Made by a program: the position numbers and the translations under genes. Below, in pieces: positions 1-10,131 of a stretch of 64,000 nt of DNA (positions within the stretch are counted from its first letter, which is position 1; every line of letters begins with the position of its first letter). Source of the DNA: Phaeacidiphilus oryzae TH49. GTDB lineage: Bacteria; Actinomycetota; Actinomycetes; Streptomycetales; Streptomycetaceae. Where the stretch lies: positions 1 to 64,000 of the forward strand of contig NZ_JQMQ01000005.1 of NCBI RefSeq assembly GCF_000744815.1. The letters run 5' to 3'. The notes under the pieces are model-generated. The model was not told the DNA's origin. It was given only the letters and a program-made list of their open reading frames with translations, and did not search any database.

Positions 1-1155
1 GCGCGCGGACCGGGGCGCTGGACGGACGGAAGGCGCGCCCGTGCGCGGGTCGAGCGGCACGCGGAGGAGCTGATCGCACTGTCCGAGCGGCTGCACGCCG
101 ACCCGGAGACCGCCTGGGAGGAGCACGGGCCGCGGCCGCGGTCCCCGAACTCCTCGACCGGCGGCTTCGCGGTGACCGCGCTACCTCGGCCTGGACACGG
201 CCTTCCATGCGCGCTTCGGCCAGGGCCCCCGTCCGCATCGCGCTGTGCGCCGAGTACGACGCGCTGCCGGGCCTCGGGCACGCCTGCGGCACGACCTGAT
301 CGCGGCAAGCGCGGTCGGCGCCGCCCTCGGCCTGGCCGCCGTCGCCGACGAGGCCGGGATCACCGTGGAGGTCTACGGCACCCCGCGGAGGAGGGCGGCG
401 GCGGCAAGATCGAGATGCTCGACCGCGGCGCCTTCACCGGGGCCGACCTGGCCATGATGGTCCACCCGGCGCCGGTGGACGTCGCCGAGGCCCGGCCGTT
501 CGCGGTGAGCCACTCGCGGATCTCCTACACCGGCAGGTCCGCGCACGCCGCCGCCTACCCGGAGGCCGGCGTCAACGCCGCCGACGCGTTCACCGTGGCG
601 CAGGTCGCGATCGGCCTGCTCCGCCAGCAACTGCCGCCCACCACCCGCGTCCACGGCATCGTCACCCACGCGGGCGACGCCCCGAACGCCATCCCGGAGC
701 GGGCCGAGGGCCGCTGGTACGTCCGCGCGGAGACGCTGGCCGAGCTGGAGCGGCTGGAACCACGGGTACTGCGCGCCTTCGAGGCCGGCGCCCTGGCCAC
801 CGGCTGCGAGCTGGACGTCGAACCGGAGAGCAAGCCGTACGCGGAGTTCCGGGCCGACGAGACCGCCCTCGCGGACTACCGGGCGAACGCCGTCGCCCTC
901 GGCCGGCGGTTCGCCCCGGCGGAGACCGCCGCGCGGATGAACCGCGCCTCGACGGACATGGGCAACGTCTCGCAGGTGGTGCCCGCCATCCACCCGTACA
1001 TCGGTATCGGCTCCCTGCCGGCCACCAACCACCAGCGCGAGTTCGCCGCCTTCTGCGTCGGCCAGGCGGCCCGGCGGGCGCTGCTGGACGGGGCGGTGGC
1101 CCTGGCCTGGACGGCGGTGGACCGGGCGGCGCGGGGGCCGTCGGCGAAGCCCTGA
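1..1155 (+). pseudogene. M20-family amidohydrolase/peptidase, multiply frameshifted
   Basis: From about base 400 to the stop at 1155 a single frame encodes the C-terminal two thirds of an M20 metallohydrolase of the AbgB/PM20D2 type. It includes the dimerisation-domain phrase SYTGRSAHAAAYPEAGVNAA and the late motif STDMGNVSQVVPAIHPYIG. Before base 400 the protein can only be read by jumping frames about six times. Fragments such as VERHAEELIALSERLH, IALCAEYDALPGLGHACG and DLIAASAVGAALGLAA lie in different frames. The breaks fall in G/C runs near 126, 170, 180, 227, 291 and 384. The metal-binding phrase GHACGHD lacks one base. The product would be a cytoplasmic zinc or manganese amidohydrolase acting on small amides or dipeptides. 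Either the gene is decayed or this end of the assembly is error-prone; the 5' end may lie outside the window. Confidence 0.8.
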
Positions 1156-1253
1156 ACCGAACACCCACCGACCGGGGCATGTCACATTTCCCGCTGCTGT
1201 GATGTCCTCCCTGGGCAAGGTCAGAACGATCTCCACCTGAGGGAGCGTCACCG

Positions 1254-1760
1254 ATGAAGGCCGTCATCGTCTGCGTCTCGGAATCCCACGGCAACACCAG
1301 GCGGGTCGCCCAGGCCATGGGCGAGGTGCTGGACGCGCCCGTGGTCGACCCCGCCGAGCTCGACCCGGCCGCGCTCGCCGGCTACGACCTGGTGGGGTTC
1401 GGCTCCGGGATCTTCCAGATGAACTTCCACCGGCGGCTGCGGGACTTCGTGGACGCGCTCCCGCACGCGCCGGAGGGCCGGTCGACCCGCGCCTTCCTCC
1501 TGGCCACCAGCGGCCTGCCGGAACCCCGCCCGGTCCGGTACGTGCGGCGGCTGACCCGGAGGGTGGAGGCGAAGGGCCTCCCCGTGCTGGACGCCTTCAC
1601 CTGCCGCGGCTTCGACACCTGGGCCCCCTTCAAGCCGTTCGGCGGCCTCCACAAGGACCGTCCGCACGCCGGGGACCTGGCCGCCGCCCAGGCCTTCGCC
1701 CAGGGGCTGCGGAAACTCCAGGAGCCCCCGGCGCGGGCCGGCCGCCGCACGGCATTCTGA
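1254..1760 (+). CDS. flavodoxin-family protein
   Basis: This 168-residue cytoplasmic protein begins with a flavodoxin beta-strand and FMN-phosphate loop (VIVCVSESHGNTRRVAQAMG, residues 4-23). A second-strand region, DLVGFGSGIF (about residues 45-54), would sit by the flavin ring. It is expected to bind FMN and act as a small electron carrier or a protoporphyrinogen/quinone-type flavodoxin; the partner cannot be told from sequence. A GAGGGAG ribosome site lies 7 bases before the ATG. The gene is 100 bases downstream of the broken M20 gene and is followed by small stress-type genes on the same strand. Confidence 0.85.
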   Translation: MKAVIVCVSESHGNTRRVAQAMGEVLDAPVVDPAELDPAALAGYDLVGFGSGIFQMNFHRRLRDFVDALPHAPEGRSTRAFLLATSGLPEPRPVRYVRRLTRRVEAKGLPVLDAFTCRGFDTWAPFKPFGGLHKDRPHAGDLAAAQAFAQGLRKLQEPPARAGRRTAF

Positions 1761-1916
1761 GCCGCCCCCGCCCCCGGGCCCGCTCCCGCCCCGGGCCGGC
1801 GCCCCGCGTTGCGCTGTTCGGGGCCGCCGCTGATTGAGCGGACGGGGTCCGGGGAGAAGCTGTTCCGGCACGCGGGGAACCCGCGGCCACCGGAGTCCGC
1901 ACAGGAGGAGGCGATC

Positions 1917-2078
1917 GTGTTCAAGGTGCTGCTGGTTCTGCTGTGCCTGGTGCTGCCCTGGCTGGCAGTGCTGATCAAGGAGGGGCCGAGTCTGCGGGTG
2001 CTGTGGGCCTTCCTCCTCCAGCTCTGCGGCCATGTGCCCGGCGTGGTCTACGGGATCTACCGGGTGGTCAACGACTGA
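1917..2078 (+). CDS. YqaE/Pmp3-family small membrane protein
   Basis: This is a 53-residue proteolipid with two hydrophobic segments (residues 2-20 and 27-48). It has the family pattern LPWLAVLIKEGPS, then a second helix containing GHVPGVVYGIY. Pmp3/YqaE proteins sit in the plasma membrane and are linked to cation and stress tolerance. The reading frame is open upstream to an ATG at 1809. I chose the GTG at 1917 because AGGAGGAGG ends directly before it and the upstream residues do not look like protein. CsbD, another stress-type gene, follows on the same strand. Confidence 0.85.
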   Translation: MFKVLLVLLCLVLPWLAVLIKEGPSLRVLWAFLLQLCGHVPGVVYGIYRVVND

Positions 2079-2209
2079 CGGGCGCCGTCCCCCGGCCTGC
2101 CCGCCGAACGGGTGAGCCGCCCCTCTCGACATGCGCGACCCGGCCCGTCCGCCCAGGCTGGACAGCGATCCCGGCGAGGGCCGCCGGGAAACGCACCGAA
2201 AGGGTGGCC

Positions 2210-2434
2210 ATGGGCACCGACGACATGCAGCGCAAGGCGGACGAGGCTCTCGGCAAGGCCAAGGAGAAGGCCGGTGAGCTCAAGGGGGACGAGCGGATGC
2301 GGGGCGAGGGCCAGGGCGACCAGGCCGAGGCGAAGGCGGGCCGGCTCGGCGACAAGGCGCAGGACGCGACCGACCAGGCCAAGGAGAAGGCCGAGGGCCT
2401 CGCGGACCGCGCCAAGGGGATGCTCGACCGCTGA
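2210..2434 (+). CDS. CsbD-family stress protein
   Basis: This is a 74-residue, highly charged, alanine/lysine/glutamate-rich protein containing the CsbD signature (KADEALGKAKEKAGELKGDE, then a second copy-like segment DQAKEKAEGLADRAKG). CsbD proteins are small soluble general-stress proteins of unknown biochemical role, under sigma-B in Bacillus. The ATG is preceded by GAAAGG. The frame is open further upstream, but that part has no protein character. I see no convincing sigma-B-type promoter in the short upstream gap. Confidence 0.85.
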   Translation: MGTDDMQRKADEALGKAKEKAGELKGDERMRGEGQGDQAEAKAGRLGDKAQDATDQAKEKAEGLADRAKGMLDR

Positions 2435-2557
2435 GGGCCCCGCTGAGGCCCCGCCCGGAGCCCCGCCCCGGGACACCCGCGGCGTCGGCCCCCGACCCGC
2501 TCCGCCGGACGGCGTCTCACCGTGCCGGCGGGCGCGTCGGAGGCGAGGCCAGAGGGC

Positions 2558-2947
2558 TCAGTGCCGGCGGTGGAGGATCCCGCGGCGGGTGCCCTTGAGG
2601 GCGTCCTCCCGCCCCTGCGCCTGCGGGCTGGGCTGGGTGCGGCCCACCAGGGCGTCGCGCTCGTCGGCGAGCCGGTCGCGCTCGGCCTCCAGGCGGTCGC
2701 GCTGGCGCCGGTGCTCGGCGGCCCGCCGCGTCTTGCGGCGGGCGGAGCCGACCAGCATCGCCAGTCCCAGCAGGATCGCCGCCCCGACGAGGGCACCGAT
2801 CACGAAGAGGACCCAGCCACTGGTGACCCCCAGACTCTGTCCGAAGATCGTGGGCGCCGGGGAGATCCTCGCGGAACTGTTCTCGATGAGCAGATCGATG
2901 CCGAAGACCGCGGCGGCGGCGATGAGCAGGAGCCCGAGGATGATCAT
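2558..2947 (-). CDS. membrane protein with LapA-like layout and coiled coil
   Basis: This 129-residue protein starts MIILGLLLIAAAAVFGIDLL and has two transmembrane segments (about residues 1-20 and 42-64) joined by a short loop. A basic cluster (ARRKTRR) and a charged heptad-like helix (HRRQRDRLEAERDRLADERD) follow. The two-helix-plus-cytoplasmic-helix layout resembles LapA/DUF1049 proteins, but similarity is by shape only. GGGGAGA lies 7 bases before the ATG at 2947. The frame extends further upstream without protein-like sequence. It is convergent with the csbD-type gene. Confidence 0.7.
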   Translation of the reverse strand: MIILGLLLIAAAAVFGIDLLIENSSARISPAPTIFGQSLGVTSGWVLFVIGALVGAAILLGLAMLVGSARRKTRRAAEHRRQRDRLEAERDRLADERDALVGRTQPSPQAQGREDALKGTRRGILHRRH

Positions 2948-3061
2948 TTCGATCTCCCCTTTCCCATCTCTTCGGCGGCCCGCAGGCAGCCGATCGAGCA
3001 TCCACACGATCGATTATCCGGCGGTGGCCGCGCCCTCGCCGCCCGGGAAGCCCGCTCCCCC

Positions 3062-4705
3062 TCAGGCCGGCGGGAGGCCCAGCGCCCGGCGTGCCAGCCG
3101 GAAGTACTGGTCGCCGCGGACCACCCGGTACCGGGTGTCCAGCGAGCCGGCGATCGTCGCGACGTCGGCCGGCACCAGGTTCCAGGCCAGGGTTCCGATG
3201 GACAGGAAGAGCGGGGCGGATCCGTCCCACCCGGCGGACTCCTGCGCTATCGCGTCCTTCGCCTCCTGCACCGAGCTGGTGAGCCGGCTGACCGACAGCG
3301 GCACCCGGCCCTCCAGCGCGGTGGTCCGGGTGTAGTCGGTCCAGTGCTGGAGGAGCCCCAGCGGCCGGATGTCGGCCAGGTACTGGAGCGCCTTGGCGTC
3401 GGGCAGCGGGACGTCCGCCCCGGAGACCCGGTTGAGGATCACCGCGCTGTCCAGCCCGGTGCGGCGCATATAGCGGGCGGAGAGCTGCGAGTAGACCGGG
3501 AAGCTGTCGTCCGGCCAGGGCGTCGGGTACGCGTAGCCGGCGCCCGAGGGGCCGGCCATCAGGTAGTCCCAGGCGGTGCCGGTGCGCTGGTAGTAGGAGA
3601 GGAAAGCCGGAGCGGCGTCGGCGAGCAGCGGGTTGGTGGTCCAGTTGATCGGCACGCTGCCGCGCGCCGGGTCGTCCCAGATCTTCCGCATCCGGTGCTG
3701 GCCGTACTGGAGGTTGTCGCCCTCGGTCATGGTGAAGGTGACGTAGATCCGGTTCTCCAGGCGCGGGGTCGGCAGGGCGGGCTGCCGTGCCGAGAGCCCG
3801 GCCGGCACTCCCCCGAAGACGGTGAGGTTCTGCGACCAGTCCGCGGCCAGCACCACGAGCCCGTGCTGCGACGTGAGTTCGGTGCCGTCGCTCTCGCCGC
3901 CGACCCCCGCCGGCCACCATCCGAGGTACGGGGAGCCGGGCGCCATCTGCGACATCACCTGGTCGCCCAGCGCCCGGGAGTCCGCCTGGTCGGGGTGGAT
4001 CCAGAGCACCAGGGCTCTGGTGGCCACCGCGTAGTCGCGGAGGTAGGCCCCGATGGTGGGGTCGAGCCCGACCAGCAGGCGGTGGCTGGTCCGCGGCCAC
4101 AGCTCGTCCACCGCCCAGCGGTAGGCGGCCAGTTCGTCGGTGAAGCGGCCACGCAGGTCCTCCAGTACCTCCAGCCGGTAGGGCGCGGCGGTCAGTGCCG
4201 GGAGCTGTTCCGGCGAGACCGCCACCGCGTCGCGCAGCCCGGCCAGGGTGGTGGCCAGGTTGACGGTGGCCGGCTGGGCCGGATCGGTCACGATGAGGCC
4301 GCGGATCTCCGCGCGGTACTTCGCCAGCAGTGACCGTGGGTCGCCGACCGTGCGGCTGGGCACGCCGATGCCGTCCAGCCAGGTGGTCTCCCCCTCGTCG
4401 GCGGGCCGCAGCAGGGCGATCCGGGGCCGAGCGCGGTTCACCACCCCCTGCAGCGTCGCGAACAGCAGCTGATCGGCGGTGCTCGCGGTGGTCAGATCGA
4501 CCACGTCCAGGGCCGCGGGCGCGGCGAACGAGGGCAGCGCCTGGCCCTGCGGCCAGCGCAGTCCGCCGGCCGGCGACGGCGCCGCGGCCGCCGTGGCCGT
4601 GGCCGCGAGCGCCGTACCGGAGAGCCCGGTGCTGAGCGCGGCGCCGGCGCCGGCCGCGCCGAGCAGACCGAGCAGGCGGCGGCGGCTGGGGTGGGAAGGG
4701 GACAT
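3062..4705 (-). CDS. secreted GxGYxYP-domain putative glycoside hydrolase
   Basis: This protein of about 547 residues has a twin-arginine-like export signal (SRRRLLGLLGAAGAGAAL) and the family-defining motif GAGYAYP (about two thirds along). That motif is typical of the GxGYxYP family, predicted to be carbohydrate-active. Conserved-looking aromatic and acidic patches include FTMTEGDNLQYGQHRMRKIW and PWPDDSFPVYSQ. The likely role is extracellular attack on a polysaccharide, with unknown substrate. I chose the ATG at 4705 because GGAGG lies 7 bases upstream; a GTG at 4720 overlaps that site. A palindrome typical of LacI-family operators lies 40 bases upstream, which suggests sugar induction. 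Confidence 0.8.
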   Translation of the reverse strand: MSPSHPSRRRLLGLLGAAGAGAALSTGLSGTALAATATAAAAPSPAGGLRWPQGQALPSFAAPAALDVVDLTTASTADQLLFATLQGVVNRARPRIALLRPADEGETTWLDGIGVPSRTVGDPRSLLAKYRAEIRGLIVTDPAQPATVNLATTLAGLRDAVAVSPEQLPALTAAPYRLEVLEDLRGRFTDELAAYRWAVDELWPRTSHRLLVGLDPTIGAYLRDYAVATRALVLWIHPDQADSRALGDQVMSQMAPGSPYLGWWPAGVGGESDGTELTSQHGLVVLAADWSQNLTVFGGVPAGLSARQPALPTPRLENRIYVTFTMTEGDNLQYGQHRMRKIWDDPARGSVPINWTTNPLLADAAPAFLSYYQRTGTAWDYLMAGPSGAGYAYPTPWPDDSFPVYSQLSARYMRRTGLDSAVILNRVSGADVPLPDAKALQYLADIRPLGLLQHWTDYTRTTALEGRVPLSVSRLTSSVQEAKDAIAQESAGWDGSAPLFLSIGTLAWNLVPADVATIAGSLDTRYRVVRGDQYFRLARRALGLPPA

Positions 4706-4744
4706 GATCGAGACCTCCACGGGAACGGCTGTCCGAACAAGCGG

Positions 4745-4778
4745 GACAACGTTGTCAGGAAGCTCACGGAGGAGTCAA
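4745..4778 (-). promoter_or_regulatory. LacI-type operator plus -35 element upstream of the GxGYxYP gene
   Basis: GACAACGTTGTC (4745-4756) is a perfect 12-base palindrome with a central CG, the layout favoured by LacI-family repressors of sugar genes. On the minus strand a TTGACT hexamer (4773-4778) lies 17 bases before it, so the palindrome would cover the -10 region of the promoter for the gene starting at 4705. No LacI-family gene is present in the window, so the repressor would be encoded elsewhere. Confidence 0.6.
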
Positions 4779-4890
4779 TGCCCCGTCGGACAATCGCCGC
4801 CCCCGGCCAAACACCCGGTTCCGCATGCCCCACGCGGCCCTGGGCAGGTGAGCTGGCGTACCGCCACCGGAAGCCAGGAGGAAGCCAGTC

Positions 4891-5157
4891 ATGGGCTCGT
4901 TCACCGTCACCACCACGACCGAGGTCGACAAGGAGCTGTCCGCCTACAGCGAGGAGCGGCGGCAGGTGCTGCTCGAGGCCCTGGACCGCCTCTCGGACGA
5001 ATCCACGCTCCTGGAGGGCGAACCCGATACCGCCGGCGCGCATGCCGAACTGGCGCCGGGGGTGGTCTTCAACTGGGTGGTCGTGGTCCCGGCCCGGCTG
5101 GTGATCGTCTGGCAGCTGGGCGTCCGCGACCAGGAGCTCTCCACGCTGGGCGGGTGA
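4891..5157 (+). CDS. small hypothetical protein, RelE/ParE-like outline
   Basis: This 88-residue protein has an excellent AGGAGG ribosome site. A helical N-terminal part (VDKELSAYSEERRQVLLEALDRLSDE) is followed by beta-rich sequence (GVVFNWVVVVPARLVIVWQLGV). The order, helices then strands, recalls RelE/ParE-fold proteins, but no diagnostic residues are visible and no antitoxin gene lies beside it. Function is unknown. It stands alone between the GxGYxYP gene and the carotenoid operon. Confidence 0.6.
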   Translation: MGSFTVTTTTEVDKELSAYSEERRQVLLEALDRLSDESTLLEGEPDTAGAHAELAPGVVFNWVVVVPARLVIVWQLGVRDQELSTLGG

Positions 5158-5201
5158 CCGCAGGACTGCCGCGGACCCCCCGGGGCAGTCCGCGCGACTC
5201 C

Positions 5202-6194
5202 TCAGGGCAGCGGGCCGCCACCGGGGAAGCGGCCTTCGGCCCGCAGTTGCCAGCGGCGTTCCGCGTAGGCGAGGTCGTCCCGCCACAGCCGGGCGGCGGT
5301 GGCACGCAGCACGGCCCGCAGCACGGGGGCGGCCCGGCGGGCCGCGGCGAACCCGCGGCGCCCCGAGGACGCGATGACGGCCTCGACCACCGCTGTCCGG
5401 GGGGCGGTGGCCGAGCGGCGGACGGGGACGGCATGGGTCTCCACCACCGAGCCGGTGCCCTCCCCCTCGGTGATCCGCATGACGACGGTGCGCGGTTCGG
5501 GCGCGGTGAACCGGGCCCGGACCGGGACGACGAGCCCCCCGGCCACCTTGAAGGCCACGTCGACGTCCAGGACGTCCCCGTCGCCCGCGGGCGGCCGGAC
5601 GGTGAGGTCGACGAAGGAGTACGGGTGGAACCAGGCCCCGTGCCAGGGGTCGAGCCGGTTGGCGACCACGTCCTCCGGCTCGCAGCGGCCCTCGACGGTG
5701 TAGACCGCGGCCACGCCCTCGCCCGGCGGCGGACGCTCGGGAAGGTACGGAGCCGCCGTCGGTGCCTCTCCCCCGGCGCCGTCCAGGCGGACCCAGAGCA
5801 GAACCCCGTCGTCGTGCGCGGGGAACGGCCGCCATCCGGCGTGCGGCCGGCCGGTGAGACGGAGGCCGTGCCAGTGGCAGAGGAGGGTTCCGCAGGCGGT
5901 GCGGGCGTCCTTGAGGGGGGCGCCCAGGTGGGGGCAGGCGCCGGGCCCGGCCAGCACCGCGCCGTTCGGCCCGCGCCAGGCCACGACCTCCTGGTCGGCG
6001 ATGGTGCGGCCGAGGGGCGGGCCGTCCGGGCGCAGCTCGCGGGAGGGGGCCAGGACGTACCAGTTGCCCGAGGGGCGGGCGGTGCAGCGTTCCAGGGCGC
6101 GGGCGATCAGGGCCCGGGAGGCCTGCCGCCAGGTGGGCGGCTGGTCCTGCCAGCGGGTGCGGCCGCGGCGACGGCTGAGGGGCAGGGACCTCAC
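5202..6194 (-). CDS. Rieske [2Fe-2S] protein of the carotenoid operon (DUF5914-like)
   Basis: This 330-residue protein has a Rieske cluster site: Cys87-Pro-His89 and Cys106-x2-His109 bind a [2Fe-2S] centre. The C-terminal 200 residues contain an aromatic-oxygenase-like region ([20 protein letters not shown]). I recall Rieske proteins of this kind (DUF5914) next to actinomycete crt genes; the recollection needs checking. It is the last gene of crtE-crtI-crtB, and its GTG start overlaps the crtB stop by 4 bases (GTGA), implying translational coupling. It probably modifies the carotenoid or its end group; the reaction is unknown. No crtT or crtV is seen, so it may take the place of an end-tailoring step. 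Confidence 0.8.
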   Translation of the reverse strand: MRSLPLSRRRGRTRWQDQPPTWRQASRALIARALERCTARPSGNWYVLAPSRELRPDGPPLGRTIADQEVVAWRGPNGAVLAGPGACPHLGAPLKDARTACGTLLCHWHGLRLTGRPHAGWRPFPAHDDGVLLWVRLDGAGGEAPTAAPYLPERPPPGEGVAAVYTVEGRCEPEDVVANRLDPWHGAWFHPYSFVDLTVRPPAGDGDVLDVDVAFKVAGGLVVPVRARFTAPEPRTVVMRITEGEGTGSVVETHAVPVRRSATAPRTAVVEAVIASSGRRGFAAARRAAPVLRAVLRATAARLWRDDLAYAERRWQLRAEGRFPGGGPLP

Positions 6195-7189
6195 GCGGCC
6201 CTCCGGGTGTCCGTGCGGGCCAGGGAGCCCTCGGCCGCCGGACCGCCGGCGCCTCCCCGGTGGCGGAGGCGGGCGGCGGCGAGGTGGCGGAGACCGTCTG
6301 CGGCCACGGCGATCCGGCGCCGGCGCGACACGGCGGACCTGCGGTGGAGGACGTCGTAGCGGTCGGCGGCGATCGCCCGGAGGATGTCGCCGTAGAGGAT
6401 GAACGCGGTCCTGACGCAGGGCCGGGAGACAGGGTCGAGCATCTCGATCCCGGGGGCGGCCAGCCGGTACACCCCCCGGGTCAGATCGGCCCCGGCCGCG
6501 ATCGCGGCCCGGACCCGCCGGTCCCGGGCGCCGGTGCGCCGGCACCACTGCAGGAGCTCGCGGTCCACCCCGTGCGCCCGCAGCAGATCGGCGGGCAGGT
6601 AGACCCGGCCGCGGTCGAGGTCCTCGCCGACGTCCCGGAGGAAGTTGGTGAGCTGGAAGGCCACACCGAGGGCGGCGGCGTGTGGAGCGGCCTCCTCGCG
6701 GGGGGCGACGGTGCCGAGCACCGGGAGCATCTGGAGCCCGATGACGGCCGCCGAGCCATGGATATAGGAGCGCAGCGCGGTGTAGTCCGGATAGTCGGTG
6801 ACGTCCAGGTCGCTGCGCATGGCGGCCAGGAAGTCCGCGAAGTGCCGGGCCGGGATCGCGTAGCGGGCGGCGGTGTCGGCCAGGGCCCGCACCACCGGCT
6901 GGGCGGCGGAACCTCCGCCGAGGGCGGTGTCCACCTCGCGGGCGAGCCGGTCCAGTGCCCTCTCCCGCTGGGTGCGGTCGGCGGTGCTGTGGAGGTCGTC
7001 GACGATCTCGTCGGCCCAGCGGGCGAAGCCGTACAGGGCGTGCACCGCCGGGCGCCGCTCGGTGGTGAGCAGCCGGGTGGCGAGGAAGTAGGTCTTGCCG
7101 TGGCGGGCGTTCAGCCGGCGGCACAGCTCGTAGTCCCGGCGCAGCGCGGCATCGGTGATGCCGGCGGCGTCGAGTTCTCGGCCGGTCAT
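6191..7189 (-). CDS. crtB: phytoene synthase CrtB
   Basis: This 332-residue enzyme of the trans-isoprenyl transferase fold condenses two geranylgeranyl diphosphates into phytoene, the first committed carotenoid step. Both Asp-rich motifs are present: DEIVDD (residues 60-65) and NFLRDVGED (residues 182-190), which bind magnesium and diphosphate. The [11 protein letters not shown] helix is typical. Start and stop overlap the neighbours by 4 bases (ATGA with crtI, GTGA with the Rieske gene). It is cytoplasmic or peripheral at the membrane. Confidence 0.95.
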   Translation of the reverse strand: MTGRELDAAGITDAALRRDYELCRRLNARHGKTYFLATRLLTTERRPAVHALYGFARWADEIVDDLHSTADRTQRERALDRLAREVDTALGGGSAAQPVVRALADTAARYAIPARHFADFLAAMRSDLDVTDYPDYTALRSYIHGSAAVIGLQMLPVLGTVAPREEAAPHAAALGVAFQLTNFLRDVGEDLDRGRVYLPADLLRAHGVDRELLQWCRRTGARDRRVRAAIAAGADLTRGVYRLAAPGIEMLDPVSRPCVRTAFILYGDILRAIAADRYDVLHRRSAVSRRRRIAVAADGLRHLAAARLRHRGGAGGPAAEGSLARTDTRRAA

Positions 7190-8727
7190 GGGGTGGCCTT
7201 TCCGGTGGGCGGCACGAGGGCGCGGCGGCGGGCACGGGCGGGACGGCCGCCGGCGCCGGTGATCCGGGCGGCGGCGAGCTTGCCGGAGATCAGCACGGTG
7301 GGGACGCCGACGCCGGGGGTGGTGCCGCAGCCGGCCAGGACCGCGTTGGCGGTGCCGCGCACCAGGTTCCGGGGGCGGAAGGGCCCGGTCTGGGCGAAGG
7401 TGTGGGCGGCCGAGAAGGGGGTGCCGGCGGCATGGCCCTGAGCGGCCCAGTCGGCCGGGGTGACCAGCGTCTCGGCCTCCACCGACGCGGCCAGCCCGGA
7501 CAGGCCCCGATGCTCCAGCTCGCGCAGCAGGCTGTCGCGGTAGCGGGGGCCGAGGGACTCCCAGGCCGCGGCCGTCGGGCCGATCTCCGTGTTGGGACAG
7601 GGGGCGAGGACGTAGTGGAGCTCGCGTCCGGGCGGGGCCAGGCCGGGGTCGCTGGCGGTGGGCCGGGTGATCAGCAGCGAGGGGTCGCTCATCAGCTCGC
7701 CGGTACGGGTGAGCTGGTCGAAGGTGCTCCGCCAGGCCCGGCCGAAGGACAGCGTGTGGTGGCCGAGCCCCGGCCAGCTGCGGGTGGTCCCCAGATGGAG
7801 GACGACGGCCGAGGGCGAGTGCCGCAGCGGCAGCGGGCGGCGCGGGCGGCGGCCCAGCAGCCGGTAGGAGAGCGGCAGTTCGGGGGTGAGCACCACCGCG
7901 TCGCAGGCGATCCGGCCCTGGTCGGTGCGGACGGCGGTGACCCGGTCGCCGCTGCGCTCCAGCGCGGTGACGGTGTGGCGGTAGCGCAGATCGGCTCCGG
8001 CGGCCGCGGCGGCCTCGGCCATGGCGGCCGGCAGGGCGTGCATTCCGCCGCGGGGGAAGTAGACGCCGGCCACGGTGTCCATATAGGCGATCACCGCGTA
8101 GGCCGCCAGCGCCCGGGCCGGTGGGACGCCCGCGTACAGGGCCTGGAAGGAGAAGACCCGTTGCAGGCGCTCGTCGGTGAGGAACCGGGCGATCCGCCGG
8201 TCCAGCCGGCCGAAGCCGCCGAGCGCCGCCAACCGGGCCAGGTCGGGGGTGAGGAGCTGGAGCGGCGAGTCGAAGTTGGCGTCGATGAAGCGGCTCTTCT
8301 GGGCCCGGTAGAGGTGTTCCAGCCAGCCGCGCAGCTCGCGGTAGCCGCGCGCCTGGCCGGGGCCGGCGAACCGCTGGACGGCGTCCTCCATGGCCTCCGC
8401 GTCGGTGTGGACGTCCAGCGTGCTGCCGTCCGCGAAGCGGGCGTGGTAGGCGGGGGTGAGCGGGAGGAGTTCGAGGTGCGCCCCCAGGCTGTCGCCGACC
8501 GCGGCGAAGGCCTCCTCGGCCAGGTCGGGCATGGTGAGGACGGTCGGCCCGGTGTCGATCCGGTAGCCGCCGCTCTCCAGCCGCCCGGCCCGCCCTCCGG
8601 GCAGCGCTCCGCGCTCGACGACGGTCACCCGGCGGCCCGCGCCGAGGAGATGGAGGGCGGCGGAGAGGCCGGCCAGTCCGGCGCCGACGACCACCACATG
8701 GTCGCTTCGGTGCAGCGGGTTCCTCAC
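7186..8727 (-). CDS. crtI: phytoene desaturase CrtI
   Basis: This 513-residue FAD-dependent desaturase has an N-terminal dinucleotide fold ([19 protein letters not shown], about residues 8-26) and the C-terminal FAD-contact segment [20 protein letters not shown] typical of CrtI-type enzymes. It converts phytoene to lycopene. I chose the GTG at 8727 because it overlaps the crtE stop codon (GTGA). The open frame extends upstream but reads through crtE in another frame. It is coupled to crtE before it and crtB after it. Confidence 0.95.
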   Translation of the reverse strand: MRNPLHRSDHVVVVGAGLAGLSAALHLLGAGRRVTVVERGALPGGRAGRLESGGYRIDTGPTVLTMPDLAEEAFAAVGDSLGAHLELLPLTPAYHARFADGSTLDVHTDAEAMEDAVQRFAGPGQARGYRELRGWLEHLYRAQKSRFIDANFDSPLQLLTPDLARLAALGGFGRLDRRIARFLTDERLQRVFSFQALYAGVPPARALAAYAVIAYMDTVAGVYFPRGGMHALPAAMAEAAAAAGADLRYRHTVTALERSGDRVTAVRTDQGRIACDAVVLTPELPLSYRLLGRRPRRPLPLRHSPSAVVLHLGTTRSWPGLGHHTLSFGRAWRSTFDQLTRTGELMSDPSLLITRPTASDPGLAPPGRELHYVLAPCPNTEIGPTAAAWESLGPRYRDSLLRELEHRGLSGLAASVEAETLVTPADWAAQGHAAGTPFSAAHTFAQTGPFRPRNLVRGTANAVLAGCGTTPGVGVPTVLISGKLAAARITGAGGRPARARRRALVPPTGKATP

Positions 8728-9971
8728 GGGCGGGCTCCTTGGACGGTCAGCGCGGGGCGGCGGGCGGGGATGGCGCCCGCCTCGCCGATGCGGGCGCCGG
8801 CGGGGAGGCCGGCGCGGGTCTCGGCGCCCCGGCCGACCGCCCGGTCCAGCAGTGCGGTGAGCCGGGGGCCGGCGACCGGGTCCAGGGCGGCGCGGGAGAG
8901 GTGGAGCCGGCATTCCTCGGACAGGTCGGCGATCTTGGCCTGGACGGCCGAGCGCGCCCCGGTCGACTCCAGGACCTCCTGCACGCGGTGGAGGTCACTC
9001 GGTGTCAGGTCCGGGTCGCCCAGATGGCGTTGGAGTACGGCCCGCGCCGCCGCGGCCCCGTGGGGCCTGGTGCGGGCGAAGGCCAGAGCGGCCAGATAGG
9101 TGGCCTTGCCGGCCCGGATGTCGTCGCCGACCGGCTTGCCGGTCCGCGCAGGATCACCGAAAGCGCCCAGCAGGTCGTCGCGCAGCTGGAAGGCGATACC
9201 GGCGCAGCGCCCGGCCGAGCGCAGCAGCCCCAGCGTGTCCGGGTCCACATCGGTGAGCAGGGCGCCGAGCGCGAGGGGATGCTCCACCGAGTACCGCGCG
9301 GTCTTCAGATAGGCGATCCGGAGGGCCTGCTCGGCGTCCTGCCGGGCGAGCGCCTGGGCGCGCAGGTCCAGATACTGGCCGGCCACCATCTCGCAGCGCA
9401 TCTGCCGCCAGGCGGAGCGCACCCCGGCCCGGACGGGGTGTTCCAGCGCGGCCTCGGCGAAGGCGTCGTCCGCCCAGGCCAGGGCGAGATCACCGGCCAG
9501 TATGGCGGCGGACTGCCGGAACGGCGGGGCTCCCGGCGGGTCCGGACGGGTGACCGGATACTGCCGGCCCAGCGCGCTGTGCAGGGCCGGTGCGCCGCGC
9601 CGCAGTGCGGAGCCGTCCATGACGTCGTCGTGCACCAGTGCGCAGCTCTGCAGCAGTTCCACCGCGCAGGCCACCGTGAGGAGTGCGCGGGCCTGCTCAG
9701 GACCGGGAGTGGCGCCACCGGACCTGGCGGCCCACCACAGCAGGTGGGCCCGCATCCGGCTGCCGCCGACCAGGGTGAAGCGGGCCACCCGGTGGGCGAT
9801 GTCGCGGGCGAACCGCGGGTCTGCGTCGGCGGCGGTGGCCAGCCATTCGTCGAGCATCGGGGCGAGGCGGCGCCGGACGGCGGCCGTCACGTCCTCGTCG
9901 ATGCCGCGGAGCTCGCTCGAGATGCCGACGGCCGGACCGTTCCGGGCGGGGGGTGAGGACTGGCCGCTCAT
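8724..9971 (-). CDS. crtE: geranylgeranyl diphosphate synthase CrtE
   Basis: This 415-residue polyprenyl synthase has a first Asp-rich motif, DDVMD (residues 115-119), and a second, DDLLGAFGD (265-273). It makes the C20 precursor for phytoene. The ATG at 9971 has AAGGAG upstream, and the longer open frame has no matching start signal. It is the first gene of crtE-I-B-Rieske and lies 160 bases downstream of litS in the same direction, so it may be transcribed from a LitS-type promoter in that gap. I could not identify that promoter with confidence. Confidence 0.93.
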   Translation of the reverse strand: MSGQSSPPARNGPAVGISSELRGIDEDVTAAVRRRLAPMLDEWLATAADADPRFARDIAHRVARFTLVGGSRMRAHLLWWAARSGGATPGPEQARALLTVACAVELLQSCALVHDDVMDGSALRRGAPALHSALGRQYPVTRPDPPGAPPFRQSAAILAGDLALAWADDAFAEAALEHPVRAGVRSAWRQMRCEMVAGQYLDLRAQALARQDAEQALRIAYLKTARYSVEHPLALGALLTDVDPDTLGLLRSAGRCAGIAFQLRDDLLGAFGDPARTGKPVGDDIRAGKATYLAALAFARTRPHGAAAARAVLQRHLGDPDLTPSDLHRVQEVLESTGARSAVQAKIADLSEECRLHLSRAALDPVAGPRLTALLDRAVGRGAETRAGLPAGARIGEAGAIPARRPALTVQGARP

Positions 9972-10131
9972 GGCCGCTCCTTCGGTTCGGGGCTGGGGTC
10001 CATCCAACGGCGCCCGTGGGTCGATTCCGCGGAGGCGGGCAGCGAGTCGCCGCGGCCGAACGGGGGACCGAACGGTGAGCCGGATGCCTCGACGTTCGAC
10101 CGGCGCGGCGTCCGGACGCATCCCGCATCGT

